Assembly: GCA_020628645.1 (NCBI GenBank)
Contig: JAHDES010000007.1
Span: 1-64,000, forward strand
DNA from: Saprospiraceae bacterium
GTDB taxonomy: Bacteria; Bacteroidota; Bacteroidia; Chitinophagales; Saprospiraceae
DNA length: 64,000 bases
Reading direction: 5' to 3'
Below the pieces are notes generated by a model, which was not told the origin of the DNA, did no database searches, and saw nothing but the letters and a program-made list of their open reading frames with translations. Both the position numbers and the translations under genes were made by a program. Below are positions 8,376 through 19,500 of the stretch, one piece after another (the first letter of the stretch is position 1; the number at the start of each line of letters is the position of its first letter).

Positions 8376-9737
8376 TTACCCTTGCGAAATCATGCTTCCA
8401 TTTTTACGTATTTCTCGACGTATTCCTTCCAATATATCCTGTTGGTAGATGTGCGTTTGCTCTGTACGTCGAGCGAGTTGTAAGGCAACAAAACGAATAA
8501 CGTTAATGATGCTTCCCCCTGCCAATTCGTAGTCTTGAGCCAGTTGTGTTAAGTTGACATCCTCCGCTAAAGGAAGTTGTTCGGTCAAAGAATTTTGCCA
8601 CAGTTGTAAACGCTGTTGCGCATCTGGTATATTAAATTTAATCATAGCTTGAAATCGGCGAGAAAAAGCTTCATCTATATTACCTTTTAAATTAGTCGCC
8701 AGAATAATTAATCCAGGAAAATCTTCAATGCGTTGGAGTAAATATGCAATTTCTTGATTAGCATGTCGATCATTAGAACTGCGATTGGCGGTACGTTCTC
8801 CGAATAGCGCATCAGCTTCATCAAAAAAGAGAATCCAGTCGCGCCCTTCTGCCATATCAAAAATACGCGCTAAATTTTTCTCGGTTTCGCCAATGTATTT
8901 CGATACAATCTGTGATAAATCCACTCGATATACATCCAATTGATTGATTTTTCCCAAAAGGGTCGCAGTTAGTGTTTTACCAGTACCGGGAGGCCCATAA
9001 AACAAAGCCCGAAATCCTCGTTTCAAAAATCGCCCGAGCTTCCATTCCTCCATAATGAGGTCTTGATGTTTGAGCCAATCACTGATTGAGGTAACTTCGT
9101 CCAAAGTAAGAGGATCAAGTACTAATTCTTCCCATTCTAATTGAGTGGTGATTAAACTAGCAGGAAAGGAACTGCTGTACCGTGGATTAAAGGGCTGTCC
9201 TGTAATAAAATAGTTTAAATATTCCTCACTAATTTGCAAGGCACTACTCGTCATGGGTTCATTTGGAGGAATATCCCCTAATACCAAAATATGCTCTCTA
9301 AATAAAAACTGATCTGCTTGGAAATAGCGTAAAGTCGCGATTCGTTTTGGTATGTCCTCTCCACAGAGGATGTATAAAACCGTTGCTATGGTTGGTAAAA
9401 AACCAGCATGATTTTTTCCTTGTATTCCTCCAAATTGAGTAAAGGGTCGATCCGTCAATTCATTTTTGTGAAAAAGGAAATCTAGATCACTGGCTTTAAT
9501 ATGAGGCATCAGTGCCATTCCCAAAATAATCCGTTCTGTGGTATTTAATTGATGCTTTTGTATAAATTGAGCATAAGGAGCACTTATGTCACCAAAATCT
9601 GGCGCTACAATTGGACTTTTGGGGACTATATTATCATGTTTAAAATGTTGGGTAAGACAGTCATTGATGAGTAATTTTACCCAACTCAACTCTTTTTCCA
9701 AGATTTCGGCATTTTGAATTAATTGCGTGTTTTCCAT
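8376..9737 (-). CDS. AAA+ ATPase of the contractile injection system (Pvc15/Afp15-like)
   Basis: About 453 aa. An N-terminal ~220-residue helical region is followed by a classical AAA+ core: Walker A GPPGTGKT (~247-254), Walker B ILFFDEADALFG (~294-305), and an arginine-finger region NIDEAFSRRFQAMIKF. AAA+ proteins of this type are universal eCIS genes (Afp15/Pvc15) and are thought to act in assembly or recycling in the cytoplasm. It is the last gene of the eCIS operon. I chose the ATG at 9737 (MENTQLIQNA): it overlaps the end of the tape measure gene by 19 bases, typical of translational coupling; the longer frame to 9764 adds nine residues inside that gene. Confidence 0.92.
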   Translation of the reverse strand: MENTQLIQNAEILEKELSWVKLLINDCLTQHFKHDNIVPKSPIVAPDFGDISAPYAQFIQKHQLNTTERIILGMALMPHIKASDLDFLFHKNELTDRPFTQFGGIQGKNHAGFLPTIATVLYILCGEDIPKRIATLRYFQADQFLFREHILVLGDIPPNEPMTSSALQISEEYLNYFITGQPFNPRYSSSFPASLITTQLEWEELVLDPLTLDEVTSISDWLKHQDLIMEEWKLGRFLKRGFRALFYGPPGTGKTLTATLLGKINQLDVYRVDLSQIVSKYIGETEKNLARIFDMAEGRDWILFFDEADALFGERTANRSSNDRHANQEIAYLLQRIEDFPGLIILATNLKGNIDEAFSRRFQAMIKFNIPDAQQRLQLWQNSLTEQLPLAEDVNLTQLAQDYELAGGSIINVIRFVALQLARRTEQTHIYQQDILEGIRREIRKNGSMISQG

Positions 9738-12700
9738 TCGACTTCTATGCGTTTTTCCATCCAAGGAAGATTAATAATGGAGATCGTCCAAGGTAAAAAT
9801 TCTAAAATAATATCAAAAGGGGCAGTCTCTACTTGGAGTACCCATTTGTCCGTTTTTTCTTGTAATAAACCATTTCGAATAATAAATGAAGCCCTCAAAT
9901 TTTCAATACTCGATTTTTCCATCTTGGGCCAATTGGCAAGTACCGAACGATACATTTGCTCGGAAGTATTAATTTCTTTCTCGCTTAATTCTATTCCTAA
10001 GGAAATGGGTGTACTGATAGGCAAACCACACAACACCTTATTAAAAACCAAGAGATGTTCGGGCGTTTCTGATTGACGAGTGACGAGATATTGTAATAAA
10101 TGAACGGCTCGCTCGGCGGCTTCTTCGTCTTTAAAAATGCGTTTTTCGAGTAAATCCAACATTTTAAAATAACGCCCAAAAAAGGAAGCTAAAATGACCA
10201 ATCCCGCATTATGTACGATAATTCCTTCTTCTGGTAAATGATTCATTTCAGTTGGATTGGAGTGTTGTTTTTGAATGGCTTTCGCGCGTTGTGCTGCTGC
10301 ACTTTGGGTCAAGCGTTGATACACCAAATCTACTAATTTTTCAAAGGAATTTAGGCTAGTTTGTTCTTCTAATTGTGGTTCTTTTCGTAACACTTGCACC
10401 AATTCTAAGGTCGTTGATTGCACTTGTTTTGCTAAGCTACGTATCCAATCTTCTGCATAATCAACGGGATCGACTAATTTTCCATGTCTATGAACGGCAG
10501 TTTGTATAAAATGCTGAAAATGAACCTTTTCTTGTGCGAGGGGATAATATTGTTGCTCCAATTCCATCAAGTGTTCATTCATTTGTTCCCAATATTCCCA
10601 AAATGGAATGGTTTGTTTCGGACTAAATAATTGAATGACTTTCTCCCAAATTTTGGTACTAAAAGCATCCATAAATCGCTGAATGGCTTTCTCTGATTTA
10701 AAACAGGCTTTCAAAAGATCAGCGACCAATTTGGGATGTTTTTTGGCATAAAATAGGAACTGTTGCTCCAGTTCTTTGAGATAGCTTCGTTTTACCGAAG
10801 GCGAGTCTTGCAGTAAGAAAAATTGAAAAGCAGTCAATTCTTTGGAAACTAAATCAAAGATGGAATAAACAGATTTCTCAGCAGTAGTATCTTTACGGAA
10901 TGATGAAATTGTGGTTTTTTCTAGCGTTTTTTCTTTTTGGAAAGTTGCTGGTGCTTGCTCTTCTAAAAGTTGGGCTTCTTGCTGTATTAATTGACGTTGC
11001 AAGACTAATTTTTTCTCTATTTGCTCCCTTTCTTCAGTCGATAAATTCGCAAAATGACGAAGTAATTCATGTTGAAATGGAGCTGATAAAGAAAGTTTTA
11101 AATCATAAATAAAGGAAGCAATTTGCGCTAGTTGATTTGGGGTTTTATTCGCTGATTCTTTTGGTTTGATTTGCTTTAAAATAGCTTGTTGTTGACTAAG
11201 GAAATGAAGAATTGTTTGAATCAAATCCTGTTGACTTAGAAGTTGACTTGTGATAATTTTTGGTGTTAAAATTGACCAAAATTCACGGGTTTTAATTTTA
11301 AAATGTTTCCCGATTTGTTTGAGGTCTTTAGCTAAAAAACCTATAGCTTGTTGATGTGTAATGGAGGCGAAATTAACAAATAATTCTTCCATTGTAGTGT
11401 TCGATAAATAGGGGAGGAGTCGCTCCGTCAAATTCATTTTTTGAGGTAAGTTTTGAAGCGCAGCAAAAAATAATTGTGGCGTTTTTTTGCAAATTATTGG
11501 AATTAAATCCTCCAACTCATCTACATCAATTTCCTGACTAATGCCTGTTTCTAAATAGCGTATTACTTGATTCAATTGGTCAATAAGAGTAGCCTCGGTG
11601 GAAGGTAATATAGTCGGTAGATTCTCTTCAGAAAGTGTAGTAGGATTGAATGTTTCTTCTTTTCTCGCGTCAATTGATTCTATTTCATTTGATGTAAGAA
11701 TTTTCGTTGTTTTTTGAATAAAATTATCCGAAAATAAACGTTCTAATTGTTCTTGGAAAACAGCTTCTTTCCAAATTGGGAGTAGCCAGTTTATAAAAGT
11801 GGTCGTATCTTGTTCGAGATAAAATTGCATCGCCAATTCCAAATCTTCTACGCTTTGAAAAAGAGGATGTTCGATCCATTTTCCTTGATCTAAATAATCC
11901 CAAAAACAGGCTTGTACTTGTTCAAAGGAAGATACCTTTTTGGGTGAAGGTGCACTTGCTTTTGGAATTGCACGTTCGGAAGAAAAAGAAAGCAACTCTT
12001 GGGGTAGTTCATTTTGAATCGTTTCCCATTTTTTTATCCCCAAAAGCAATAAGAATTGATAATGATATACTTGTTTTTGATTTTCTTTAAATGAAGCAAT
12101 CTTTAGAATCTGATGCAGTTGTTTGAACTCCTTTTGTACTATAGAATTTGCTTGCTGCTGACTAATAAAAATGATTTTTTCTAATTCAAAAGGATCAAAT
12201 TGTACACAAAAATGCTGCATGGCTGTTTCCGTTTTGAGATGTATTTGTAAAAAGGAAAGCAGGTCTTTTTCCACTAATTTTGGAGAACTGTCTTTTGAGT
12301 GGTTTAATTTTTTTTGCTTAAAAATGATCGTTTGAATCCTTTCGATCAAGATGTTTGTTGCTGGATGCCCTTTAAAATGAGGTACTGTTTTTGTTATAGA
12401 ATTCGTCTCTTGCAATTGGGCAAGGCACGTGGAGAAAATAAATTTACTTTCCTTGAAATAGCGAAAATCATAAGTCATTGAAAATGAAGTTGATTGAGCT
12501 AATTCGAGGAATTGAGAATGTAAATTTATTCGTGCCCCACTACCAATAATAGATGTTATAGTTTGTTTTTGTACATACGCCAATCGTTGAATAAATTGTT
12601 TTATAAAGATCGAAATCGGAAAATTCTTCTCTTCTTTTTGCGAAAAGTAAAAAAGTATAAAAGTTTGAATGAAAAGAGCTTTGGATTGTGTTTTCCAATG

Positions 12701-15700
12701 GTCTAAAGTCTTAAATGATGCCTCAAGCTTTGCCAATTGATCTTGGATGTTTAAAGTGGTAGTTTGCTTAATTGCTTCGTAAAGAGTAGTCTGTACTGGA
12801 GAAGAAAAGGTGTTTACAAATGCTATCGAAAGTTGGTGTTTTGAAAGCCGTTTTTTTAATTCAAAAAGCAGCTTTTGCTCCTTTTTTAATTGCAATATGA
12901 TTGCTCGTTCCAAACTTGGTACATCTTCAAAATAAAGCACATCTTTAAACCGTAAATAAGCGACAACGGCTTTTAACAGGATAGGAGTTTGAAGAAGGGG
13001 CGTTTTTGTAATTGAAGTAGTTGTTTTGGGCGTATCTATTGCTGTTTCTTCTGCTTTCTTTTTGGCCCATTTTTGTTTTTTTAGTTTAATTTGTTGGAGC
13101 TGTTCTGCTATTGTATTCGCTTTTTTAGATTGCGCGTATTGTTCTATTGTAGCGATGTAATAAAGGCGCGTTTCGCGTTCTCCTTCAATGGCTTGGATAA
13201 GGTGATTGGGATCATAGTTTGGTAGAATTGTCTGAATTTTTTTCCAATCTTGCTGTGCCAAAAGTTGGGTTAATTGTTTTAACTCAGGAAGCGATTGTTC
13301 TTGTAAAAAGGTACTTAAAAGTGTTTTATCTTGAAGTTTTTCTGTCAAAAATTGTCGAATACTAGCAGATTTATCGAGCCAAATTTCATTTAGATAGTCC
13401 TTAAAAGTTGATGTGTCTTCCAATGTTCCATTCCAATACGCCAATAGTTTTTCTTTTTCCTTTTTTTGAAGCTGTGAAAAATATTTTTGTAAAATTGTTA
13501 ACTGAATAGCAATGCTTGGATGACTGGTATTCGAAATTTTAGTTTGTAGAATACGAATAAATTCAAGTGGACGTTGAGTTTGATTTTTTGTATAGGTTTT
13601 GATCCAATCGGTCAAAATAATCTGAGCACTGGAAGAGGAGCGAGGCTTTTGATTGAGCCATTTCAAAAAAGATAAGGCAATAGGATGTTTTGCAGTTTTT
13701 TGAGGGGCATTCAAATTAGTTTTGATAAATTGATACCAAGAAGAAAAGGAAATGTTAGCTGTAGATGTTTCTAAGGTGCTGTAAAGAGCAGCATCTACTT
13801 CATCTTTTGCAACACATAAGGCATCCTCATATAGAAACGCAATTAATTGATCTAAAAAGTTCTCATCCAAGTCTTGAACTAAACTAGAAATGCCCCCTTC
13901 TTTTTGTAAATACTGTTGGATGAAATCATAAAATTCAATATTCTTATTTTTAATAAAAACGAGCCATTTTTCTTGAATACGAATTCGATCTGCCTTTTTT
14001 CCTTTCTGTAAAAGCTGGAATTCCTTTTGAAAGGAATAGCTTTTTTTTGCTTTACCTAAAGTGGTGGAATCCCAAAAGGAAGCTTGTTCCAATTGTTCGA
14101 CTGTTAGTGCAAGTTCATTCAAAACACTTTGTCTAAAATAATACTGCTGATGGATCGTCCAAACTGAAATTGCCCCCCAATTTTGGGTTTCAGCATGACT
14201 ATAAAGTTGAAAAAGCACACTGTAAAATGCCTTTTCTATTTGAATCTTCGACAACGCGAATGCTGGAATAGCCAATAGTCGTTCTTGCCACTCCACTTGT
14301 TCCTTTTGCCAGCCCTCGTGTCCTTTCTGGATTAATTGTAAAGCGCATTCCAACACGGCATTAGAAAACTGCTCGATGAATCGTTCCAAAGCCGTTTTTT
14401 TCTGGAAAGTTTCTACTAAACTTTTCCGTAAAGAAGGGTTTTGTTGCGCCGCTAGATGCAAAAAATAATCTTCAAAAGTCACTATATCTATCGTTGTATC
14501 TTCCCAAAATCCCTTTTTTAAGAAAAATTCTAAGGCAGCAATGAGTTCAAAGGGAGAATGAGAAACCACGGATTTTTTAGCAGAAAATAAACCCTCTTTT
14601 TTCTTCCCTCTTTTGGATAAAAATCGTGGAATTTTTATGGACTTATTCCTATCCTTTTTTTGTATGCTTTCTACAAGCTTCGACAATCCTGTTTTAAAAA
14701 CTTCCTCGCAAACAATATCCAATTTTTCAATAAAAATATTTGAAACATGTACATCTTCCTTAAGCAATAACTGGATCAACTTTTCTTGTAGTTTTCGAGT
14801 GCTACTTTCTTTTTTAGCATGAGCGATTAGAACAGTGAGGATCGCTTGTACTTCTTCATTGGAGGAAGAAAGTTGTTTCAAAAAAATCCTTACATTTTTA
14901 TCATCGAGTTGATGGATGAAGGTTTGAATTTTATGAGCAGAAAGTTGTTGAAAAAAATCAATAATTGATCTTGGATTAGATTGAATGGCTTGATGGAGTT
15001 GCGATAAAAAGGGCTTTTTTAAATTGAAGTTTTCCCTTTGCTCACCTATTTTTTTCAATTGATGTAAAACATCGGATAAGATTTTAGTTTGGACATTAGA
15101 TGCTGGTTCAATCAAGCTGATTTCCTGTAATAATTGCCGTTCAAAGTCAGATAAAGCCTTTGCATCTTTGAGTAGCTTCTTTGCAGCTTGTGCGTACTGT
15201 TGTTGAATTTTTTTCTTGTGCGTCGGTTTCGTTTTGACGATTTCATTCATTAAAAAATGAAGCAAATCACTTAATTGTAAATTAGCCAGCCGATATTTTT
15301 TACTCAACCACAAAAACGTTTTTTCTCGCAAAGAAACTGCAAAAGAAGTCGAAGAAGCCGTTGGATTTACCTGCTGATGTAATTGTACCAACAAAGCAAA
15401 AAATCCTTCAATTTCACTTGCATTTTGATAACGAAAAAAGCTACTGATAAGAGCATCTTGGGCAGATTGTTGGAGTTGTTTTAACAATCGTTCTCGTACG
15501 TTTTTATGAGGAAGTAAATGCCCTATATTTTTTCGTAAACTATGACTTTTTGCAGCCGATTTTTCTACAATAAATTGTTCTAAATCTGATAAATTCGTCC
15601 ATTCTTTATGTGTTGTAAACATCCCAATTTGAAGGAAATACACCAAATTTTTATAGGAATTTTGACTCGAACCAGAAGAGACTTGTATGAGTTCTATAGA

Positions 15701-16510
15701 ATTTTGAACAGGCAAGGAAGAATCCGATCTATTTCGTTGTAAATAATACTGCGTTTTTTGTCGAAGCTGCTGAATATTTAGACCACTTAATTTAGCATAC
15801 CATTGGAAAAAGAGTTCTTGAAAAGATAAATGCGAATGCTTTGCCTGTTCTTTCGCCAAAAGTAAAGCAGTATATAAATAGGCGCGTTGTTTTGCTGAAA
15901 GTTGATAATGATCAAAGGTTTGAATAAAGGTATTTTGCCAAGCTTCTTGTTCTTCATTCAGTTGATTGGAACTGCCTTGCAATAAAAGTAGCTGCGTTTT
16001 AGCGTTTACCTGCGAACAAAGTCGGACAAGTTGTTGGGGTTGTTGCTGTGTTTTTTTTAACCATGCTCGAAGACGTTTGGGATAGCGTTGGGCTTCTTCT
16101 TGAATCAGTGTATTGATTTCAAACTTTTTTTGACTGCTGATCCACCACGGCAAATAAGCATATTTCAAGTAAAAGAATAAAGCCGCTTGTAGACTTCGAT
16201 TGGAAGAAGAACGCTTTAGTTCATTGGATTTAAGCTGTTGTTGAATTTGAATGAAATTTGCTAACTCACGGACAATCTTTTTTGGTAATTGTGTTTTAAA
16301 ATTGCTTTTATGAATATTACCAAGATCGAGAACCACCTTTTGAAATCGGAGATGAGTATGTGCAGGCACGAGTTTGGACAAGACTTCATCGAGTAGGGTA
16401 GGTAACTCATATTTAACCACATCACTGCACACCTCATACATAAAGTTGGCATCTGCTTTTGATGCTACTTTTACTTGGAAAATTTGCCGTTGTATGAGGT
16501 GATTTGCCAT
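9719..16510 (-). CDS. Giant contractile injection system tape measure protein (2263 aa)
   Basis: The N-terminus (HLIQRQIFQVKVASKADANF ... RFQKVVLDLGNI) and the C-terminus (LVILASFFGRYFKMLDLLEK, VLCGLPISTPI, LRASFIIRNGLL, FLPWTISIINLPWMEKRIEV) match the conserved ends of the eCIS tape measure family. The middle is a long series of loosely repeated helical segments (fooFLQxxSxxELxQLxxLL). The protein would set tube length during assembly and is very long for the family's role; many eCIS relatives are several hundred to ~1500 aa. Residues ~1325-1362 derive from an inserted MITE-like element (12424-12537). It sits 6 bases after the second baseplate gene and overlaps the ATPase start. Confidence 0.9.
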   Translation of the reverse strand: MANHLIQRQIFQVKVASKADANFMYEVCSDVVKYELPTLLDEVLSKLVPAHTHLRFQKVVLDLGNIHKSNFKTQLPKKIVRELANFIQIQQQLKSNELKRSSSNRSLQAALFFYLKYAYLPWWISSQKKFEINTLIQEEAQRYPKRLRAWLKKTQQQPQQLVRLCSQVNAKTQLLLLQGSSNQLNEEQEAWQNTFIQTFDHYQLSAKQRAYLYTALLLAKEQAKHSHLSFQELFFQWYAKLSGLNIQQLRQKTQYYLQRNRSDSSLPVQNSIELIQVSSGSSQNSYKNLVYFLQIGMFTTHKEWTNLSDLEQFIVEKSAAKSHSLRKNIGHLLPHKNVRERLLKQLQQSAQDALISSFFRYQNASEIEGFFALLVQLHQQVNPTASSTSFAVSLREKTFLWLSKKYRLANLQLSDLLHFLMNEIVKTKPTHKKKIQQQYAQAAKKLLKDAKALSDFERQLLQEISLIEPASNVQTKILSDVLHQLKKIGEQRENFNLKKPFLSQLHQAIQSNPRSIIDFFQQLSAHKIQTFIHQLDDKNVRIFLKQLSSSNEEVQAILTVLIAHAKKESSTRKLQEKLIQLLLKEDVHVSNIFIEKLDIVCEEVFKTGLSKLVESIQKKDRNKSIKIPRFLSKRGKKKEGLFSAKKSVVSHSPFELIAALEFFLKKGFWEDTTIDIVTFEDYFLHLAAQQNPSLRKSLVETFQKKTALERFIEQFSNAVLECALQLIQKGHEGWQKEQVEWQERLLAIPAFALSKIQIEKAFYSVLFQLYSHAETQNWGAISVWTIHQQYYFRQSVLNELALTVEQLEQASFWDSTTLGKAKKSYSFQKEFQLLQKGKKADRIRIQEKWLVFIKNKNIEFYDFIQQYLQKEGGISSLVQDLDENFLDQLIAFLYEDALCVAKDEVDAALYSTLETSTANISFSSWYQFIKTNLNAPQKTAKHPIALSFLKWLNQKPRSSSSAQIILTDWIKTYTKNQTQRPLEFIRILQTKISNTSHPSIAIQLTILQKYFSQLQKKEKEKLLAYWNGTLEDTSTFKDYLNEIWLDKSASIRQFLTEKLQDKTLLSTFLQEQSLPELKQLTQLLAQQDWKKIQTILPNYDPNHLIQAIEGERETRLYYIATIEQYAQSKKANTIAEQLQQIKLKKQKWAKKKAEETAIDTPKTTTSITKTPLLQTPILLKAVVAYLRFKDVLYFEDVPSLERAIILQLKKEQKLLFELKKRLSKHQLSIAFVNTFSSPVQTTLYEAIKQTTTLNIQDQLAKLEASFKTLDHWKTQSKALFIQTFILFYFSQKEEKNFPISIFIKQFIQRLAYVQKQTITSIIGSGARINLHSQFLELAQSTSFSMTYDFRYFKESKFIFSTCLAQLQETNSITKTVPHFKGHPATNILIERIQTIIFKQKKLNHSKDSSPKLVEKDLLSFLQIHLKTETAMQHFCVQFDPFELEKIIFISQQQANSIVQKEFKQLHQILKIASFKENQKQVYHYQFLLLLGIKKWETIQNELPQELLSFSSERAIPKASAPSPKKVSSFEQVQACFWDYLDQGKWIEHPLFQSVEDLELAMQFYLEQDTTTFINWLLPIWKEAVFQEQLERLFSDNFIQKTTKILTSNEIESIDARKEETFNPTTLSEENLPTILPSTEATLIDQLNQVIRYLETGISQEIDVDELEDLIPIICKKTPQLFFAALQNLPQKMNLTERLLPYLSNTTMEELFVNFASITHQQAIGFLAKDLKQIGKHFKIKTREFWSILTPKIITSQLLSQQDLIQTILHFLSQQQAILKQIKPKESANKTPNQLAQIASFIYDLKLSLSAPFQHELLRHFANLSTEEREQIEKKLVLQRQLIQQEAQLLEEQAPATFQKEKTLEKTTISSFRKDTTAEKSVYSIFDLVSKELTAFQFFLLQDSPSVKRSYLKELEQQFLFYAKKHPKLVADLLKACFKSEKAIQRFMDAFSTKIWEKVIQLFSPKQTIPFWEYWEQMNEHLMELEQQYYPLAQEKVHFQHFIQTAVHRHGKLVDPVDYAEDWIRSLAKQVQSTTLELVQVLRKEPQLEEQTSLNSFEKLVDLVYQRLTQSAAAQRAKAIQKQHSNPTEMNHLPEEGIIVHNAGLVILASFFGRYFKMLDLLEKRIFKDEEAAERAVHLLQYLVTRQSETPEHLLVFNKVLCGLPISTPISLGIELSEKEINTSEQMYRSVLANWPKMEKSSIENLRASFIIRNGLLQEKTDKWVLQVETAPFDIILEFLPWTISIINLPWMEKRIEVEWKTRN
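12424..12537. mobile_element. MITE-like element, in-frame copy inside tape measure gene
   Basis: 114 bp (38 codons, divisible by three) running from GGCACGTGGAGAAAATAAAT to TAAATTTATTCGTGCCC. It is a clear relative of the non-coding element at 3425-3580: the terminal sequences, the CTTGAAATAG...GAAAA block and AAGTCATTGAAAATG are shared in order. On the minus strand it is read without a stop as RINLHSQFLELAQSTSFSMT and onwards to KESKFIFSTC, unlike the helical Lys/Gln/Leu repeats around it. Confidence 0.75.
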
Positions 16511-16516
16511 TTAAAA

Positions 16517-19500
16517 CTATTCCGATTTGAGTTGTTTTTGTAAACTAGCGAGCGCTTGCCAACGCGATTGGACGCCCAATTGTGCTTGTTCAATCCACAA
16601 TGCCACTTGGAATTGAGCTGGATCAACTTCATTCTTTTGAAGGATAGTTTGGAGTTGATGATTCGAACTTTTAGCCAAATCTTCCCAGTTTTGAATGCCA
16701 TTGTCATTTAATAGGCGTTCTAATTCTAGCTCAATTCCTACGATCAAACTCAAATCTTCTTGATTGTATAATTCGGATAAACTGATGTCTTCGAAAATCG
16801 CTTGTAAAGCCGTTTCTGAAAAGGAATTTTGTTTTTGTACAGGTTCATTGGGAACACTATTATTTTTACCTTTTAATAATTCTATCAATTGAAGGGAGAG
16901 TTGATCGAGCTGTTCGCTGACTCCATTTCGACTACTTTTTTCTTGCAACCATTGTTTAAATAAGGCTTCAAATTGTTTCATTTTTGAAAAGGACAACCAA
17001 TGAAAATTAATGGCTAAATGTGCAGGTGCATGCTGACTAAACCGATGTTCTACAATACGTTTAAAATCTTCATTCTGCGCTAATTCATTCCAATTAGGAA
17101 AGATCACACTTAAACGAGAAGAATAAAAATCATTTTCAATAGAAAGCCCTTCAATAGTTTCTCGCTCCAGATAAATCCATTGATCTATCGCCAAAGGATC
17201 GGTTTCCATAATGTTGGTCAATTCATGAATTGCTTTTAGAATGGCTTGTTCTGCGGCTTGCTCATTCGCATATTTTTCTTGTGAAACTAAAATAGGGTAG
17301 TTCGATTTTTTCAGTAAAATGAAATATTGTTTTTCTCCTTTTAAAATGGAATAATTACTACGTTTGGTCGCAGTTACCAATAAATCATCTCCGATAAAAG
17401 TTTGATGTTCGAGATTGTTTTTATCCAAACTTTCTAAAAAAGGATCTTGTGGATCGCTACCAATACGAAGGTTCCACAAAGGCATACGAGAAGGGCGCAA
17501 AAGCAAATGTTCCATCACAAAACAGCCTTTACTTGTCTGATTCATCTGCTGAAATTGAGCGATTAATTCATCTAAGCGTTTTTCACAAGCCGCTTTATCG
17601 TCTAATGTTGCGATGATTAAAGGATCTTCGTTGTAAGAAGCTTTATACAATAACTTAAAGATGCCCTCTTCTTCCACAATTTCATAATGATGACGATCTA
17701 AACCTGCAGAAAGCATCTCTCGAAGATGAAATTGTGTGGTGCTTGCTGCTTCGCGCGTTGTTCGATGCCATTTTAATTGGTTCGTTGCTTTGGTTTGTGC
17801 GAGATTTCGATTTTGATAATTGTCAATATTCAATTCTGTACAAACGCGTTTTTTCAAACAAGAAACATTTTCGGTTTCCCATGCTTCTTTGGTGTAATTG
17901 AAGGCTTGTGCTCGATTTTTACTAAAGGCAATCATCTGTCGGAGAATTTTTTGCTTCGCTTCAAGTAATAAAGCTTGAACTTCCTCCTCCTCTTGCGTTT
18001 CTAATGCCAATAATTGTTGGACTTCTTCGGGAAATTGCACCCCAAAACGCGCCAAAAGGTGATCCATAAATTGTTGTAAACGACGTGATCCAGGATCGAG
18101 TTCTTGGGTCAGTTGTTCGAGAATCCATTGCGCATATTCTTTTTTATGGCGATGTTCATCATCTACATGAATGAGGGGATCTACATCAGGTATTTCTTTT
18201 GGAAATTGAACGAAATAACTTTTTTCCAATACTTTATTAATATCAAAAAGATGCCGCACATTCGCCAATTGACTCAAATAACTAGAAAGTAAGACTTCAA
18301 AAAAGACCAAATATCCCTTTAATTGTTTCGCTTGATTACGTCGCATGGGGCTCGATCCTACAGGTAGTCCAAAAGAATTAATACCATAGATATGTGGAAA
18401 AAACTGTTGGATGGAAATGTAGTCAAATAGATTTTCTTTGAGATTGAATTTTTGATGACTCGGAATGATGGATTGCATGTACCGCAATTGATAGCCTTTC
18501 TTTTCTTTACTAATGAGTGAATGTAAAATTTGCTGTGTTTGAAAAGGATTGATGGGTACAGGAAAACCACCTTTATGAAAACGATAGCTCGGTGTACGAT
18601 CCGTTTGCTCAAAAAAGGGAACGATTAAATGAGGGTAAGTTTGATCTTCTAAATGAATCACTTCTTCATAAATACGCATTCCATTTTTACGCACAATTAA
18701 ATCTTGGACGCGTCGAACACCTTCTATATTTTGAATGATTTCTTTGAGGGCATTGATATAAATTTCTTTTCGCAAATTGGTTAAATCACTGTTTTTAATA
18801 ATACCATGCTCCATCAAGGGGCCATCATACAATTCATCTACCTTCCAGCCTTGGCGTTTTAAATCATCAGGATTATGGAGGTTGACATTTGGATTTAAAA
18901 AGTGATCAATTTCATATAAAATACTCGCTAAAACGTCTTCTGCAATGGCACTCGCGCTAAGATGAATATCGACCTCCAATTCAATATTCGCTGCTTTTAA
19001 AATATGGACTTCTTCAAAATCTTCACACAAATTCCGATTGGCTTGGAGTAATTCCCATGTTTTTTCTTTAATGGCATCGGTAGAAAAGCCATCTTCTTCA
19101 TTAATTTGGAGATAAACTTGGTACAGTCCTTTGTATTTTTGAATGTGATTTTGAATCGGACTTAACCAAACATTTTGAACGCCCTGAATACGATCAATAA
19201 TGAGTTTTCGATAATCTTGTATGGTGAGTGGGGCAGTGGTTAAGATTTGATGAGCTGGAAAAAAGGCATTATCAACAGACGTTTTTTTACCATTTTTGGA
19301 ATAGAGTAAATCGGTGATCGGAAAATCTGTTCGATATGCTAAATCTGTGATACCATAACACAAATATTCTAGCATGGTCACCCCAGGATCATGTTCGTTG
19401 TAATCAGTCCAAATAGCGCCTGATACTTCTTCGGCATACATAATACCCAGTTCCATCAATTGTTCAAATTGAAGACTTTCGTGTTGTAAATCACTTTTGG

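Noticed and set aside
9723-10076. 117-aa plus-strand ORF antisense to the tape measure gene
   Set aside because: It lies fully inside a well-supported gene on the other strand and shows no domain; shadow frame.
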